Positions 1 through 10,002 of a DNA stretch of 64,000 nucleotides are shown here, piece by piece; position 1 is the first letter of the stretch, and each line of letters starts with the position of its first letter. The stretch is from contig UGYN01000002.1 in assembly GCA_900457075.1 (NCBI GenBank), forward strand, positions 2,604,001 through 2,668,000, read 5' to 3'. The translations under genes and the position numbers were made by a program. The notes beneath the pieces are model-generated. The model made no database searches, had not been told where the DNA came from, and saw only the letters and a list, made by a program, of their open reading frames with translations. The DNA is from Serratia quinivorans (GTDB lineage: Bacteria; Pseudomonadota; Gammaproteobacteria; Enterobacterales; Enterobacteriaceae).

Positions 1-420
1 TTTGTGGGCCTCTGTGAGTAAGCGGACCGATACAGGTAATCCCGTCGGAGAGAGTATCTGCTCGCGGACAAACCTGAATGCCTGCAGATACCGGGTGACT
101 TCCTCGACATCATTCGCATTGGTTACAGACAATCCGGCTTCTTCATCAAAAACATCTGTCAGCGTCGCCTGAGTCCCTTCAAGCTGAGAGGTGAGTAATG
201 CTTCTCGCCGTATTGCACTGTAGATGAGCCACTCCCCCGATGTCACCAGGCCAGCCATACCTGATAGTCTGGCCAACGCAAGTTCAGCTCGGGCATTGAG
301 TTGTTGATAGGCTTGGGAATCAAGGACAGGAGCAGATGGCGGTAAAGGCACAGGCACAAAGGCATTAACGGTTTCATGATGACTCTGGGTTGTCATAAAT
401 CGGCCAGATGTGCGCTTCAT
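1..420 (-). CDS. Fic family protein, N-terminal part (cut by window edge)
   Basis: The 140 visible residues match the N-terminal (Fic_N) domain of Fic proteins, which transfer AMP or related groups to target proteins. The visible part ends in a helix resembling the family's LLTEAH segment. Residues 77-82 (TSQLEG) fit the autoinhibitory motif (S/T)xxxE(G/N), which blocks the ATP site in class II Fic enzymes. The catalytic HxFx(D/E)GNGR motif would lie beyond base 1 and cannot be checked. The ATG at 418-420 follows AAAGGAG at good spacing; a second in-frame ATG is at 394-396. The gene reads out of the window. In E. coli a shorter, different fic gene lies between ppiA and pabA. Confidence 0.8.
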   Translation of the reverse strand, partial: MKRTSGRFMTTQSHHETVNAFVPVPLPPSAPVLDSQAYQQLNARAELALARLSGMAGLVTSGEWLIYSAIRREALLTSQLEGTQATLTDVFDEEAGLSVTNANDVEEVTRYLQAFRFVREQILSPTGLPVSVRLLTEAHK

Positions 421-429
421 TAAACTCTC

Positions 430-500
430 CTTTAATAAGGCTGAACGTTATTAAACAACCCTTTAATAACACGAGCGCTCATTAAAAGTCTTTTTAATTA
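430..500. promoter_or_regulatory. AT-rich repeats upstream of the Fic gene
   Basis: TTTAATAA occurs at 431-438 and 462-469, with the inverted copy TTATTAA at 448-454. A further inverted pair, TTAAAA and TTTTTAA, lies at 482-498. This lies directly ahead of the Fic start and may be an operator plus promoter. No regulator gene is visible next to it. Confidence 0.35.
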
Positions 501-568
501 GTTGAGGTCATGATGACAACTGGCAAATCGCTTATGGGCCCGGACTCATTTTGTCCGCCAACACATAT

Positions 569-600
569 AAAAAATCCGGTGAGGGGGCTCACCGGATTTT
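569..600. terminator. Rho-independent terminator after tsgA
   Basis: Perfect inverted repeat AAAATCCGGTGAG / CTCACCGGATTTT (571-583 and 588-600). It has A/T runs on both sides, so it can act in both directions. It lies 41 bases past the tsgA stop codon. Confidence 0.85.
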
Positions 601-640
601 GATCTCTTGGTAAAAGCGCGTGTTACATCGCGCTAGCAGA

Positions 641-1825
641 TCAGTGGGTCACGTGACCGTGGCTGCGGTGCTTGGTTACGAAACCGAGCAGCAGACACAT
701 CACGAACACCGCCAGGTACAGACCATTGGCGGTAGTCAGCGCCGCGTGTGCGCCGCCTTTGGCTACGATCGGGCCGGTAACCACGAAGGTCAGCATGGTG
801 CCGATGGTGCCGCAGGTCAGGATGAAGTTAACCAGTTTCGGTGAGGAAACCTTGGTCTGCAGCGAGCCCAGAGTGATCAGGGTGGTGTAGATCGCGCTGG
901 AAACGAAGCCCAGAGCCATAATGTAGTAGCTCAGGTGTTCCGGGTTATCGGTGCTGACGAACAGGTACATCGCACCGGTCGCCAATGCGGCCAGGATAGT
1001 GACGATGCGCTGCAAATCGAAGAAGCGCAGGATAAAGCTGAATACCCACATGCCGATCATGTACGAGGTCCAGAAATCGCTCACCAGCTTACCGGCCTGG
1101 CTGATATCCATCCCGAACGACTTGGTGGCGTATTCCGGCACCCACTGAATGAAGCCAAGCTGGCCGAGGATGTAGCACAGTGCGGCGATCGACAGGAACA
1201 GCACGCCGATACCCCATTTTTCTTTCACTACCGGCTGGCCGGCGTCGGCGCCCTTGTTGCCCAGTACCGGGAACTCGGAGAACAGGGTCAGCACAAAGAT
1301 ACCTACATACAGCAGGCCGATGCAGGCGTACACCCAGTACCAGCCGATCTGACGCGCCAACAGCATCGCGGCGACAATCGGGAAGATCATCCCGGCCATG
1401 CTGAAGAAGGAGTCAGTGAACAGCAGGCGTGAACCGCGTTGGCGGCCGGCATACATATGGGTGATCAGGAAGGTGCCTATCGACATGGTGATACCGCTGA
1501 CCACGCCAAGGATAAACATGCACAACGAGAACATGGTCAAGCTTTTACCGAGCATCAGCCCGGCAATAGCCAGTACCATCAGCACAAAGCCAAACATCAG
1601 TTGACGTTTAAGCGGGATAATTTCCATCAGCCAGGCATTGAGGAAGATCGAAATCAAAATACCGGCGTTAAGGAAGGTGAAAGTATTGCTCATGCTGGAA
1701 ACCGGCAGATTAAAGTACTCTGCAATGTTCCCCATCACCATCCCTGTGACGATAACTAAAGCACCGGTCAGCGCGTAAGAAAAGTAGCTGATCCAGGTAA
1801 GCCGTAGACGGTTGCTATCATTCAT
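641..1825 (-). CDS. tsgA: MFS transporter TsgA
   Basis: A 394-residue inner-membrane protein of the major facilitator superfamily with about 12 hydrophobic segments. The N-terminus ([20 protein letters not shown]) closely matches E. coli TsgA from memory, and the length is the same. The physiological substrate is not established; the family resembles fucose/hexose permeases. In E. coli tsgA lies beside ppiA. Here the beta-glucoside cluster (2016-4752) separates them. The ATG at 1825 has only a weak AGG upstream. It is followed by the strong hairpin at 569-600, so it is probably its own transcript. Confidence 0.9.
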   Translation of the reverse strand: MNDSNRLRLTWISYFSYALTGALVIVTGMVMGNIAEYFNLPVSSMSNTFTFLNAGILISIFLNAWLMEIIPLKRQLMFGFVLMVLAIAGLMLGKSLTMFSLCMFILGVVSGITMSIGTFLITHMYAGRQRGSRLLFTDSFFSMAGMIFPIVAAMLLARQIGWYWVYACIGLLYVGIFVLTLFSEFPVLGNKGADAGQPVVKEKWGIGVLFLSIAALCYILGQLGFIQWVPEYATKSFGMDISQAGKLVSDFWTSYMIGMWVFSFILRFFDLQRIVTILAALATGAMYLFVSTDNPEHLSYYIMALGFVSSAIYTTLITLGSLQTKVSSPKLVNFILTCGTIGTMLTFVVTGPIVAKGGAHAALTTANGLYLAVFVMCLLLGFVTKHRSHGHVTH

Positions 1826-2015
1826 TATTTAGGCCTGATTAAGTCTATAAAGAGTTTAAAACTGGCATAAGGCCGCTGGCTTTTCCTGGCAAATGCAGAA
1901 AAAAGTCCCGATCAGGCCACCAGGGAGCGGATCCTAGCACAGACAACGGGAGTTTTTGTGATGCCTATCTACTTTTTGATGCAATCAATGAGTAGTTCTG
2001 AAATATTTTTGTGAT

Positions 2016-2999
2016 CTATTTGCTCGCCGTCACGATCGAGTCGCGGCTGATGACTATCGGCGCAAAGCTAACCGGTGGCGTGGCCGGGTCAATCAGCAGG
2101 CGTGCGGCATATTGCGCCATTTCGCTAATCGGGAAATGCACGCTGGTCAGCGCTGGGCGGACAAAGGGGGCGCGTTCGCCGCTGTCGTAACAGATAAGCG
2201 AGATATCTTGCGGCACCCGCAGGCGGTGTTCGTTGACGGCCAGCAGTGCGCCGATAGCCATTTCTTCATTGCAGCAATAGATGGCGGTGGGCAGGGTTTT
2301 CATTTTCAGCAGTTGATCGGCGCAGCGATAACCGCTCTCCAGATCGTAAAGCCCTTCGGCGCAGGCGACCGGCTTGATATGCGCTGCCTGCATGGCCTGT
2401 TCAAAACCCTGCAGCCGCAAGAGACTGGAAGGGCGGTCGCGCGGGCCGCTGATACAGGCGATGTGGCGGTGGCCGGCATCAATCAATTGTTGTGTTGCCA
2501 TGCGGCTGGCGTACTGGTGATCGAAAGTGACGCAGTGCGCTTCCAGGCCGGGCACCAGGCGATCGAGCAGCACAAAGCGGCGTTGCTCCGCTGCCAGTTG
2601 GCGCAATTGGTCATCGCTGAGGAAACGGACGTGCAGGATCACACCATCGCAGCGCAGATTGAACAGCCGCTGGATCGCCTGCCATTCGTTTTCCGCACTG
2701 TTACGCCCCTGGGTCACCAGCAATTGCTTGCCGTGGGATTCGGCTTCGGTTTGCACAAAGTCCATCAGTGCGCCGAAGAAACCGCCGCGATAGGAGGTAG
2801 TGACCAACCCCAGGGTATTGCTGTGGCTGGAGGCCAGCGCACGGGCGGCCGGGTTGGGAGTGTAGCCAAGTTGGGCCACCGCCTTTTCAACCTTCTCGCG
2901 GGTTTGCCCCTTAACGTTGGTATCGCCATTCACTACGCGTGACACGGTGGCGCGGGACACGCCCGCCAGGGCTGCGACATCTTCCAGTGTCACCATCAT
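2016..2999 (-). CDS. LacI/GalR-family transcriptional regulator (beta-glucoside cluster)
   Basis: A 327-residue repressor. The N-terminal helix-turn-helix and hinge helix (about residues 4-60, starting LEDVAALAGVSRATVSRVVN) are followed by a periplasmic-binding-protein-like effector domain. Two tandem ATGs are possible starts: AGGAG lies 4 bases before the first and 7 before the second, so 2996 is as likely as 2999. It lies downstream of and co-directional with the EIIA and GH4 genes, so its ligand is probably a phosphorylated or free beta-glucoside. The palindrome at 4818-4837 is the obvious operator candidate. Confidence 0.85.
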   Translation of the reverse strand: MMVTLEDVAALAGVSRATVSRVVNGDTNVKGQTREKVEKAVAQLGYTPNPAARALASSHSNTLGLVTTSYRGGFFGALMDFVQTEAESHGKQLLVTQGRNSAENEWQAIQRLFNLRCDGVILHVRFLSDDQLRQLAAEQRRFVLLDRLVPGLEAHCVTFDHQYASRMATQQLIDAGHRHIACISGPRDRPSSLLRLQGFEQAMQAAHIKPVACAEGLYDLESGYRCADQLLKMKTLPTAIYCCNEEMAIGALLAVNEHRLRVPQDISLICYDSGERAPFVRPALTSVHFPISEMAQYAARLLIDPATPPVSFAPIVISRDSIVTASK

Positions 3000-3091
3000 C
3001 CGACTCCTGATTACGACAAAAATGGGGCCGACTCAGCGACCCCTGTATACTAGGTATAGCAATGTATCAGCAACCGCGGTTGGCCCGACGG

Positions 3092-4399
3092 TTATTTAAA
3101 CTGAGGCAAATAAGGCGCGTTTACCGCCAGCACTTCATCCAACAGCGGCTGCGCCACATTGGCATTGCCGACCAACGGGTTGGTGACCAACGCCAGCAGG
3201 CCACTGCGGCGATCGCCGTGCACTGCGGCTTCGATGGTCAGGCGCTCATAGGCTTTCACCTGTTGGGTCAGCGCATGCATGGAATCCGGCAGCGTGCCGA
3301 AGGTCAGCGGATGAGCACCCTGAGCATCGACGATACAGTTGGTTTCTATCACCGCGTCGTCCGGTAAACCGCGAATAGCGCCACGGTTTGCGGTATTAAC
3401 GACTAATTGCGTACCGAGATTATTATGGATCGCACGAATTAGCTCCAGCGCCACTTCCGAATAATATGATCCACCGCGGAAACTTAACTGCTCCGGTTTG
3501 CTGTCGAGATGTGGATCGGCATACAGCTCAAACAGCTCTTTCTCCACCTTCATCACCTGCTCGGCGCGGGTACCGCGTTCGGCTGCTGCGGCAATTTCCT
3601 CGGCCAGCATTTCTTTGGTTTGGTAGAAATAGCGGTGATAGGGGCAAGGGATCGCCCCGACGGCGCGCAGGAAGTCTGGCTGCCAAGGTTCTTCCTTGAT
3701 GTTGTTCATGGTCAGCGCGGCACCGTCGCACAACATGTCGATCACCTTGCCGGTGACGTCATGCCCGTTTTGCAGCACCTGATGTACCCACACCATGTGG
3801 TTCAGCCCGGCGAACTGCAATTGCACCTCTTGCGAAGGGACTTTCAGCATGTTGGCAATCATGTGATGCATGCTGATCGGCACGTTGCACAGGCCGATGA
3901 TTTTCGCTTTGGTGTAGCGGGAGACCGCTTCGGTGACGATGCCGGCCGGGTTGGTGAAGTTGATGATCCAGGCGTCAGGCGCCAGTTTTTCCACCCGGCG
4001 TGCAATATCCAGCATCACCGGAATGGTGCGCAATGCCTTGGCGAAGCCGCCAACGCCGGTGGTTTCCTGGCCGATTAAATCGTATTTCAGCCCCAGGCGC
4101 TCGTCGGCGGCGCGTGCCGGCAACTGACCCACGCGGAACTGGGTCAGGACGAAATTGGCGTCGCGAATGGCCTCATCCAGTTCGAAATGCACGCTGACCT
4201 TTACCTGCTCCAGCCCGTGGCGCGCCAGCATGCGTTCGGTCAGAGCGGCAATAATCTCGACCTTTTCGCGGCCAGGCTCAACGTCAACCAGCGCCAGTTC
4301 GGTGACCGGCAGTTCTTCGATACGCTGGATCAAGCCATCGACCAATTCTGGCGTGTAGCTGCTGCCGCCGCCGATGACGGCGATTTTTAACGATTTCAT
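3092..4399 (-). CDS. 6-phospho-beta-glucosidase, glycoside hydrolase family 4
   Basis: A 435-residue GH4 enzyme of the CelF/ChbF/LicH type. This family hydrolyses 6-phospho-beta-glucosides by an NAD+- and Mn2+-dependent oxidation-elimination route. Visible are the NAD-binding start ([14 protein letters not shown], residues 6-19), the FTNPAG segment (148-153), the metal-ligand Cys171 in GLCNVP, and His201 in GLNHMVW. Its ATG overlaps the stop of the EIIA gene by four bases (4396-4399), so the two are translationally coupled. Cytoplasmic. The exact sugar (cellobiose-, chitobiose- or salicin-type phosphate) cannot be read from sequence. Confidence 0.92.
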   Translation of the reverse strand: MKSLKIAVIGGGSSYTPELVDGLIQRIEELPVTELALVDVEPGREKVEIIAALTERMLARHGLEQVKVSVHFELDEAIRDANFVLTQFRVGQLPARAADERLGLKYDLIGQETTGVGGFAKALRTIPVMLDIARRVEKLAPDAWIINFTNPAGIVTEAVSRYTKAKIIGLCNVPISMHHMIANMLKVPSQEVQLQFAGLNHMVWVHQVLQNGHDVTGKVIDMLCDGAALTMNNIKEEPWQPDFLRAVGAIPCPYHRYFYQTKEMLAEEIAAAAERGTRAEQVMKVEKELFELYADPHLDSKPEQLSFRGGSYYSEVALELIRAIHNNLGTQLVVNTANRGAIRGLPDDAVIETNCIVDAQGAHPLTFGTLPDSMHALTQQVKAYERLTIEAAVHGDRRSGLLALVTNPLVGNANVAQPLLDEVLAVNAPYLPQFK

Positions 4400-4752
4400 G
4401 CACGAATCTCCATTTTGGCCTGACGGCGGTAAAGCTCAATCATGTCATCCGCCAGATCCTGGATCACCATGGCGTTCATCAGATGGTCCTGGGCATGAAC
4501 GGTAATCAGGTTGATGGTCAGTTTGCCGCAGCCTTCGTCCAGGCCGATCAACTGGGTCTGGATCAGATGGGCCTTTTTTACCGACTGTTTGGATTCGGCC
4601 ATGTGTTTGGCTGAAGCTTCAAAGTCGCCGGCACGCGCTTGTTGCAGCGCCATCAGCGCACTGCTGCGGGCGCCACCGGAGAACACCAGCAGCTCCATGA
4701 TGGTGCTTTCAAAATCGGGGCTGATTTCAGTTTCAGTCATCAATTCACTCAC
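4396..4752 (-). CDS. PTS EIIA component, lactose/cellobiose family
   Basis: A 118-residue phosphocarrier of the PTS Lac family. The motif VHAQDH (residues 85-90) carries the phospho-accepting His86 and metal-ligand Asp89, equivalent to His89 and Asp92 of ChbA. I chose the GTG at 4750-4752 because AGGAGA (4759-4764) lies six bases upstream and the length then matches ChbA (116 aa). An ATG at 4794 would give 132 aa without a ribosome site, and the ATG at 4740 is too far from it. No EIIB or EIIC gene lies in the cluster, so it must work with subunits encoded elsewhere. Confidence 0.88.
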   Translation of the reverse strand: MSELMTETEISPDFESTIMELLVFSGGARSSALMALQQARAGDFEASAKHMAESKQSVKKAHLIQTQLIGLDEGCGKLTINLITVHAQDHLMNAMVIQDLADDMIELYRRQAKMEIRA

Positions 4753-5095
4753 ATTATTTCTCCTGTATTGCACGGCGGTGGTGCCGGCGGACATTCATTA
4801 TTCTTATCGTTGCGCCAAAATGAGAGCGCTCTCATTTATCTAGAGTAACGGGAATGAAAAATGAAACCGGGAGTTGTGTCGCAAAAAACGACCAAGGCGT
4901 AAAAAGGGCAAAAAATGCGTGATGCAGTTGGCAAAAAGGTCTAAGGCGATCATACTTTTGGCAGTAAAATCCGGGGCTGACTGAGATAAGTCCCACTATT
5001 AAGTAAATATAGGTAAATGGCTGGCACTCGCAGGTGCAGCTCTTTAGAATCAATGCGCTTTTCCGTTGTTTGTCTCTTAGAGAAAGGACCCGTTA
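4753..5095. promoter_or_regulatory. Divergent intergenic region EIIA / ppiA
   Basis: This 343-base non-coding stretch carries the outward promoters of the beta-glucoside operon (minus) and ppiA (plus). The operator palindrome is at 4818-4837. The rest is A-rich with no convincing gene; short ORFs here lack family matches and ribosome sites. I see no clear CRP site. Confidence 0.6.
4818..4837. promoter_or_regulatory. Perfect 20-bp palindrome, probable LacI-family operator
   Basis: The core TGAGAGCGCTCTCA (4821-4834) extends by three A:T pairs on each side into an uninterrupted 20-bp palindrome. The central GC step and half-site length are typical of LacI/GalR operators. It lies 66 bases upstream of the EIIA start, so the regulator at 2016-2999 is the likely ligand. 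Confidence 0.7.
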
Positions 5096-5665
5096 ATGTT
5101 CAAACGTACTTTAGTGACCTTCGTTGCGCTGTGTTCCCTGACAGCAATGGCACCTGCCGCGCTCGCCGCCGGTGAAACTCATGTCATGCTGACTACCTCG
5201 GCTGGGAATATCGAATTGGCGCTCGACAGTCAGAAGGCTCCGGTTTCCACCAAGAACTTCGTCGACTACGTGAACAGCGGCTATTACAACAACACCATTT
5301 TCCACCGTGTGATCCCGGGCTTTATGGTTCAGGGCGGTGGCTTTACTGCTGATATGCAGCAAAAATCCACCCAGGCACCGATCAAGAACGAAGCGGATAA
5401 CGGCCTGCGCAACCTGCGCGGCACCATTTCGATGGCGCGTACCGCTGACAAAGACAGTGCCACCAGCCAGTTTTTCCTCAACGTGGCAGATAACGCCTTC
5501 CTGGATCACGGCCAGCGCGATTTCGGCTATGCGGTATTCGGCAAAGTGGTCAAAGGGATGGACGTGGTAGATAAAATCTCCCAGGCACCGACTGGCAACG
5601 TCGGTCCGTACCAGAATGTTCCGAGCAAACCTATCGTCATCCTGTCAGCAAAAGTGCTGCCATAA
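5096..5665 (+). CDS. ppiA: Periplasmic peptidyl-prolyl cis-trans isomerase A (cyclophilin)
   Basis: A 189-residue cyclophilin that speeds proline isomerisation during periplasmic protein folding. A signal peptide is clear (KR at 3-4, hydrophobic core, ALA cleavage motif ending at residue 24). The cyclophilin signature [14 protein letters not shown] contains the catalytic Arg region, followed by [17 protein letters not shown] precedes the ATG. It stands alone: a GC-rich hairpin follows at 5675-5695. One of three PPIases in the window, with slyD and fkpA. Confidence 0.95.
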   Translation: MFKRTLVTFVALCSLTAMAPAALAAGETHVMLTTSAGNIELALDSQKAPVSTKNFVDYVNSGYYNNTIFHRVIPGFMVQGGGFTADMQQKSTQAPIKNEADNGLRNLRGTISMARTADKDSATSQFFLNVADNAFLDHGQRDFGYAVFGKVVKGMDVVDKISQAPTGNVGPYQNVPSKPIVILSAKVLP

Positions 5666-5674
5666 TGATTTTGC

Positions 5675-5695
5675 GCCGGCCCCAGGTGGGCCGGC
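5675..5695 (+). terminator. Hairpin after ppiA
   Basis: GCCGGCCC (5675-5682) pairs with GGGCCGGC (5688-5695) across a five-base loop. The run of T is short and offset (CTTTCCCC), so termination may be partial. Confidence 0.5.
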
Positions 5696-5826
5696 TGCGT
5701 TGCTTTCCCCGGAAGCCTTGCCTGCATCACTGTTTTTTCCCCCTCCACATGCTTTAATCGCCAGCTTATAACCAGACCGGAAACCCGGCGTTCTGCATCT
5801 GTTTTGTTAAGGGATGAGCTGCTGCC

Positions 5827-7512
5827 ATGTTTGAATTTAGCCAGGTTCTGCTGCTGTTGCAGCAGATGTGCGTTTATCTTGTCATTGCTTATTTACTGAG
5901 CAAAACCCCGTTATTCATTCCGCTGACGCAGGTGACCATTCGCCTGCCGCACAAGCTATTGTGCTACGTCATTTTCTCGGTGTTCTGCATCATGGGCACC
6001 TATTTCGGTCTGCATGTCGAAGGTTCCATTGCCAACACCCGCGCTATCGGCGCCGTATTGGGCGGCCTGCTGGGTGGGCCTTCGGTCGGGCTGCTGGTGG
6101 GGCTGACCGGTGGCCTGCACCGTTATACCCTGGGGGGCATGACCGATATCGCCTGTGCGGTATCAACCGTGGCGGAAGGGCTGGTAGGCGGGCTGGTGCA
6201 TAGCATCGCCATGCGTCACCGGCGTATCGACCTGCTGTTTAATCCGCTGTTTGTCGCCGGGGTCGCGCTGGTGACCGAAGTGCTGCAAATGGTGATTATC
6301 CTGGCGATTGCGCGGCCGTTCGACGAGGCGCTGCGGCTGGTGGAACATATCGCTTTGCCGATGTTGATCGCCAATACGGTGGGGGCCGCGATGTTCATGC
6401 AAATCCTGCTGGACAGGCGAGCGATGTTCGAGAAATACACCGGTGCGTTTTCCGCCAAGGCGCTGAAGATTGCCGAACGTACCGAAGGGATCTTGCGACA
6501 GGGGTTTGATCAGGAAAACAGCATGAAGGTGGCGCGGGTGATCTATCAGGAGCTGGGTATCGGTGCCGTAGCGATAACCGACCGCGATAAATTGCTGGCG
6601 TTTATCGGCATCGGTGACGACCACCACCTGCCGGGCACGCCGATTTCATCAAAGCACTCGCACCGTGCAATCGACAACAACGAAGTGGTCTACGCCGACG
6701 GCAATGAGCACTCCTACAGCTGCTCGATTAACCCCGGTTGCAAACTGGGTTCGACACTGGTGATCCCGCTGCGCGGTGAGAATCAGCGGGTGATCGGCAC
6801 CATCAAACTGTATGAACCGAAGAGCCGGTTGTTCAGCACCATCAACCGTACGCTGGGGGAAGGTATCGCCAGCCTGTTATCCGCGCAGATTATGGCCGGC
6901 CAGTATGAGCGCCATAAACAGCTGCTGGCGCAGTCAGAAATCAAATTACTGCATGCGCAGGTCAATCCGCACTTTCTGTTTAATGCCCTGAATACGCTGG
7001 TAGCGGTGATCCGCCGTGACGGCGACCGGGCCTGTGAGCTGGTGCAGTCACTTTCGACCTTTTTCCGCAAGAACCTCAAGCGTTCCGGCGATGAGGTCAG
7101 CCTGGCGGACGAACTCGAGCATGTGAATGCCTACCTGCAAATCGAACTGGCGCGTTTTGCCGATCGGCTGGAAGTCGTGGTTTCATTGCCGCAAGACCTG
7201 TTGGCAGTACGGTTGCCGGCATTTTCACTGCAGCCGATCGTGGAGAATGCCATTAAGCATGGCACTTCGCAGCTGTTGGGGGTGGGGCGGATTGATATCG
7301 GTGCGCGGCGCGAAGGGGAATGCCTGTTGCTGCAGGTGACCGACAATGCCGGATTATTCCAATCGCAGCCGAACAACAGTGGGCTGGGGATGAACCTGGT
7401 GGATAAGCGTATCCGCGTACGCTACGGCGATGATTATGGTGTACAGGTAGCCTGTGAGCCGCAAACATTCACCCGGATTACAATCAATGTCCCCTTGGCG
7501 AGGGCTGCCTGA
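5827..7512 (+). CDS. btsS: Sensor histidine kinase BtsS (YehU), LytS type
   Basis: A 561-residue inner-membrane kinase, the exact length of E. coli BtsS, which senses extracellular pyruvate at high affinity. Residues 1-190 form the multi-helix 5TM-LYT sensor. A GAF-like region follows (about 220-350), then the His_kinase domain with [11 protein letters not shown], in which His382 is the phospho-acceptor. The C-terminal ATPase has VENAIKHG as N-box. The stop overlaps the btsR start by one base (TGATG), so the two are coupled. The target gene of the E. coli system, the transporter gene btsT, is not in this window. In E. coli the pair lies elsewhere, so its place between ppiA and pabA is a lineage difference. 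Confidence 0.92.
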   Translation: MFEFSQVLLLLQQMCVYLVIAYLLSKTPLFIPLTQVTIRLPHKLLCYVIFSVFCIMGTYFGLHVEGSIANTRAIGAVLGGLLGGPSVGLLVGLTGGLHRYTLGGMTDIACAVSTVAEGLVGGLVHSIAMRHRRIDLLFNPLFVAGVALVTEVLQMVIILAIARPFDEALRLVEHIALPMLIANTVGAAMFMQILLDRRAMFEKYTGAFSAKALKIAERTEGILRQGFDQENSMKVARVIYQELGIGAVAITDRDKLLAFIGIGDDHHLPGTPISSKHSHRAIDNNEVVYADGNEHSYSCSINPGCKLGSTLVIPLRGENQRVIGTIKLYEPKSRLFSTINRTLGEGIASLLSAQIMAGQYERHKQLLAQSEIKLLHAQVNPHFLFNALNTLVAVIRRDGDRACELVQSLSTFFRKNLKRSGDEVSLADELEHVNAYLQIELARFADRLEVVVSLPQDLLAVRLPAFSLQPIVENAIKHGTSQLLGVGRIDIGARREGECLLLQVTDNAGLFQSQPNNSGLGMNLVDKRIRVRYGDDYGVQVACEPQTFTRITINVPLARAA

Positions 7513-8237
7513 TGTTAAACGTACTGATTGTCGATGACGAACCCTCCGCGCGCGATAACCTGCGGCATTTGCTGGAGGCGGAAGATGGCATCTCTATTGT
7601 CGGCGAATGCGCCAATGCGATAGAGGCCATTAGCGGGATCCATCGCCTGCAGCCGGACGTGGTGTTTTTGGATATCCAGATGCCGCGCATCACCGGGCTG
7701 GAGATGGTAGGCATGCTAGATCCCAACCGTATGCCGCACATCGTCTTTCTGACCGCCTATGACGAATACGCGGTGCAGGCCTTTGAAGAACATGCGTTTG
7801 ACTATCTGCTGAAGCCGGCGGAACCGAAGCGGCTGAGCAAAACGTTGCAGCGCCTGCAGCAGCAACGGGGGCAGCAGAATATCGCTGCGCTGGACGAAAG
7901 CGCCGGCTACCTGAAATACATTCCCTGCACCGGCCACAGTCGCATCTATTTGCTGCGTTTTGATGAGGTGGTGGCTATCCGTTCACGGTTGAGTGGGGTG
8001 TTCGTGGTCCGCAATGACGGCATGGAGTGCTTCACCGAGCTGACACTGCGCACGCTGGAAATGCGAACGCCGCTGGTGCGCTGTCACCGCCAGTATCTGG
8101 TTAACCTGGAACTGGTACGCGAGATCCGCTTTGATGACAACGGTGCGGCGGAAATGATCATGCCGGTCGGCGAGCCGGTACCGGTCAGCCGTCGCTACCT
8201 TAAAGCGCTGAAAGAAGAGCTGGGGCTGCGTGGTTAG
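7512..8237 (+). CDS. btsR: Response regulator BtsR (YehT), LytTR DNA-binding type
   Basis: A 241-residue partner of BtsS. The receiver domain (about 1-120) has the acidic pair DD at 8-9, phospho-accepting Asp54 in VVFLDIQMP, and the conserved Lys in LLKPAEP. The C-terminal half (about 135-240) is a LytTR domain, which binds direct repeats in promoters. It starts one base inside the btsS stop. In E. coli it activates the pyruvate transporter gene btsT. It ends ahead of a strong terminator at 8264-8287. Confidence 0.93.
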   Translation: MLNVLIVDDEPSARDNLRHLLEAEDGISIVGECANAIEAISGIHRLQPDVVFLDIQMPRITGLEMVGMLDPNRMPHIVFLTAYDEYAVQAFEEHAFDYLLKPAEPKRLSKTLQRLQQQRGQQNIAALDESAGYLKYIPCTGHSRIYLLRFDEVVAIRSRLSGVFVVRNDGMECFTELTLRTLEMRTPLVRCHRQYLVNLELVREIRFDDNGAAEMIMPVGEPVPVSRRYLKALKEELGLRG

Positions 8238-8263
8238 GGCGATTCTGAAATTCTTGGCTTTGT

Positions 8264-8287
8264 GGGCGTCTTGATGACGCCCTTTTT
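8264..8287 (+). terminator. Rho-independent terminator after btsSR
   Basis: GGGCGTC (8264-8270) pairs with GACGCCC (8276-8282) across TTGAT, then five T. It lies 27 bases past the btsR stop. Confidence 0.88.
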
Positions 8288-8377
8288 GTTTGTCCTTGAC
8301 GGGGTTACGCCACGCTTATAGCTTTATTGACATCCACTGGCGCTTTTCGCGCCACGTCAGCGTCCAAGGAAAAGAAA

Positions 8378-9904
8378 ATGAGTGAAGCACGGATTATTGC
8401 CAAAGCGATGAAAGACGGGAAACCCGAACAGGATCTGGTTATCTTGCCCGCGTTGGCCAACCGCCATGGTTTGATCACCGGTGCAACCGGGACCGGTAAA
8501 ACCGTGACGCTGCAAAAAATGGCCGAGCAATTCTCGCGTATCGGCATTCCGGTATTTTTGTCCGACGTGAAGGGCGACCTGTCGGGGATTGGCACCGAAG
8601 CCGTGCCCTCCGAAAAATTGCAGGCACGCCTGACGGCCATTGGCGTCACTGACTGGCAGCCAATGGCCTGCACCATTATTCCGTGGGATATCTATGGAGA
8701 GAAGGGTCACCCGATCCGCGCTACCGTGTCTGACCTGGGACCGCTGCTGCTGGGACGTTTGCTGGATCTGAACGAAGTACAAAGTGGCGTGCTGCAGTTG
8801 GTGTTCAAAATTGCCGACGATAACGCGTTGCTGCTGTTGGACATGAAAGATCTGCGCGCCATGGTGCAGTACGTGGGTGACAACGCCAAACAGTTCCAGA
8901 CCCAATACGGCAATATTTCTTCGGCTTCGGTGGGCGCTATCCAGCGCGGGCTGTTAACACTGGAAGAGCAGGGGGCCAACCAGTTCTTCGGCGAGCCGAT
9001 GCTCGATATCAATGACCTGATGAAAACCGACGCCAACGGTCACGGAGTGATTAACCTGCTGGCGGCGGACAAACTGATTAACCAACCGAAACTGTATTCA
9101 GTATTCCTGCTGTGGCTGCTGGCCGAACTGTTCGAACACCTGCCGGAGGTGGGCGACCCGGAACAGCCGAAGCTGGTGTTCTTCTTTGATGAAGCACACC
9201 TGCTGTTCAACGATGCGCCTGCGGCACTGCTGACCAAAATTGAACAGGTGGTGCGCCTGATCCGCTCCAAAGGCGTCGGCATCTACTTCGTGACCCAGAA
9301 CCCGCTGGATATCCCGGACAGCGTGCTGGGCCAGCTAGGCAACCGCGTGCAGCATGCGTTGCGTGCCTTTACCCCTCGCGACCAGAAGGCAGTGAAGGCT
9401 GCGGCACAAACCATGCGAGCCAATCCGGCCTTCGACGCCGAAACGGCGATCACCGAACTGGGCGTCGGCGAGGCGCTGGTGTCGTTCCTGGATGAGAAAG
9501 GGCGGCCAAATGTGGTGGAGCGAGCGATGGTGATCGCACCGGAATCCAAGATGGGCATGTTGGGGGCCGAAGGGCTGAACAGTGCGATCAACAAGTCGCC
9601 ACTGTATGGTCGCTACGAGGATATGGTTGACCGCGAGTCCGCTTATGAGAAGTTGTCGTCGGAAGGTTTTGCTACCGTCGGCACACCGCAACCGGGCCAG
9701 CCGACACAGCAACCGCAGGCGCAGCAGCAGGCGGGCGGTGGCCTGATGGGCGGATTGAACGATATCCTGTTTGGTTCAACCGGCCCGCGCGGTGGTAAGC
9801 GTGATGGCATCGTCCAGACCGCCGCCAAGAGCATGGCGCGTGACCTTGGTCGCCAGATCCTGCGTGGGGTGCTGGGCTCGATTATGGGCGGCCGTAAAAA
9901 GTAA
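8378..9904 (+). CDS. yjgR: HerA-like ATPase YjgR (DUF853)
   Basis: A 508-residue cytoplasmic P-loop ATPase of the HerA/FtsK superfamily; the E. coli homologue has about 500 residues and an uncertain function. Walker A is GATGTGKT (35-42). Walker B is [10 protein letters not shown] (near 268-277). The tail holds a Gln/Pro/Gly-rich linker (near 445-470) and ends in a basic GGRKK. I chose ATG 8378, preceded by AAGGAAAAG, because homologues begin MSE; the frame stays open to 8327 without a better site. A possible promoter (TTGACG, then TATAGC) lies near 8296-8322. It has its own transcript, between the btsSR terminator and pabA. Confidence 0.88.
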   Translation: MSEARIIAKAMKDGKPEQDLVILPALANRHGLITGATGTGKTVTLQKMAEQFSRIGIPVFLSDVKGDLSGIGTEAVPSEKLQARLTAIGVTDWQPMACTIIPWDIYGEKGHPIRATVSDLGPLLLGRLLDLNEVQSGVLQLVFKIADDNALLLLDMKDLRAMVQYVGDNAKQFQTQYGNISSASVGAIQRGLLTLEEQGANQFFGEPMLDINDLMKTDANGHGVINLLAADKLINQPKLYSVFLLWLLAELFEHLPEVGDPEQPKLVFFFDEAHLLFNDAPAALLTKIEQVVRLIRSKGVGIYFVTQNPLDIPDSVLGQLGNRVQHALRAFTPRDQKAVKAAAQTMRANPAFDAETAITELGVGEALVSFLDEKGRPNVVERAMVIAPESKMGMLGAEGLNSAINKSPLYGRYEDMVDRESAYEKLSSEGFATVGTPQPGQPTQQPQAQQQAGGGLMGGLNDILFGSTGPRGGKRDGIVQTAAKSMARDLGRQILRGVLGSIMGGRKK

Positions 9905-10002
9905 GCTGAAATTATCGCTGGCGGCAGCATTGCAGGGGCGTTGTATAATGCACCGGTATCAATCGGGGCGAGCCCCTTACCCTGCTGTCCGTTGGAACCC
10001 CT

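Noticed and set aside
2112..2942. 276-codon plus-strand frame opposite the LacI-type gene
   Set aside because: Shadow of a clear LacI-family gene on the other strand; the product shows no domain.
4832..5053. 73-codon minus-strand frame between the EIIA gene and ppiA
   Set aside because: No ribosome site or family match, and it overlaps the operator region.
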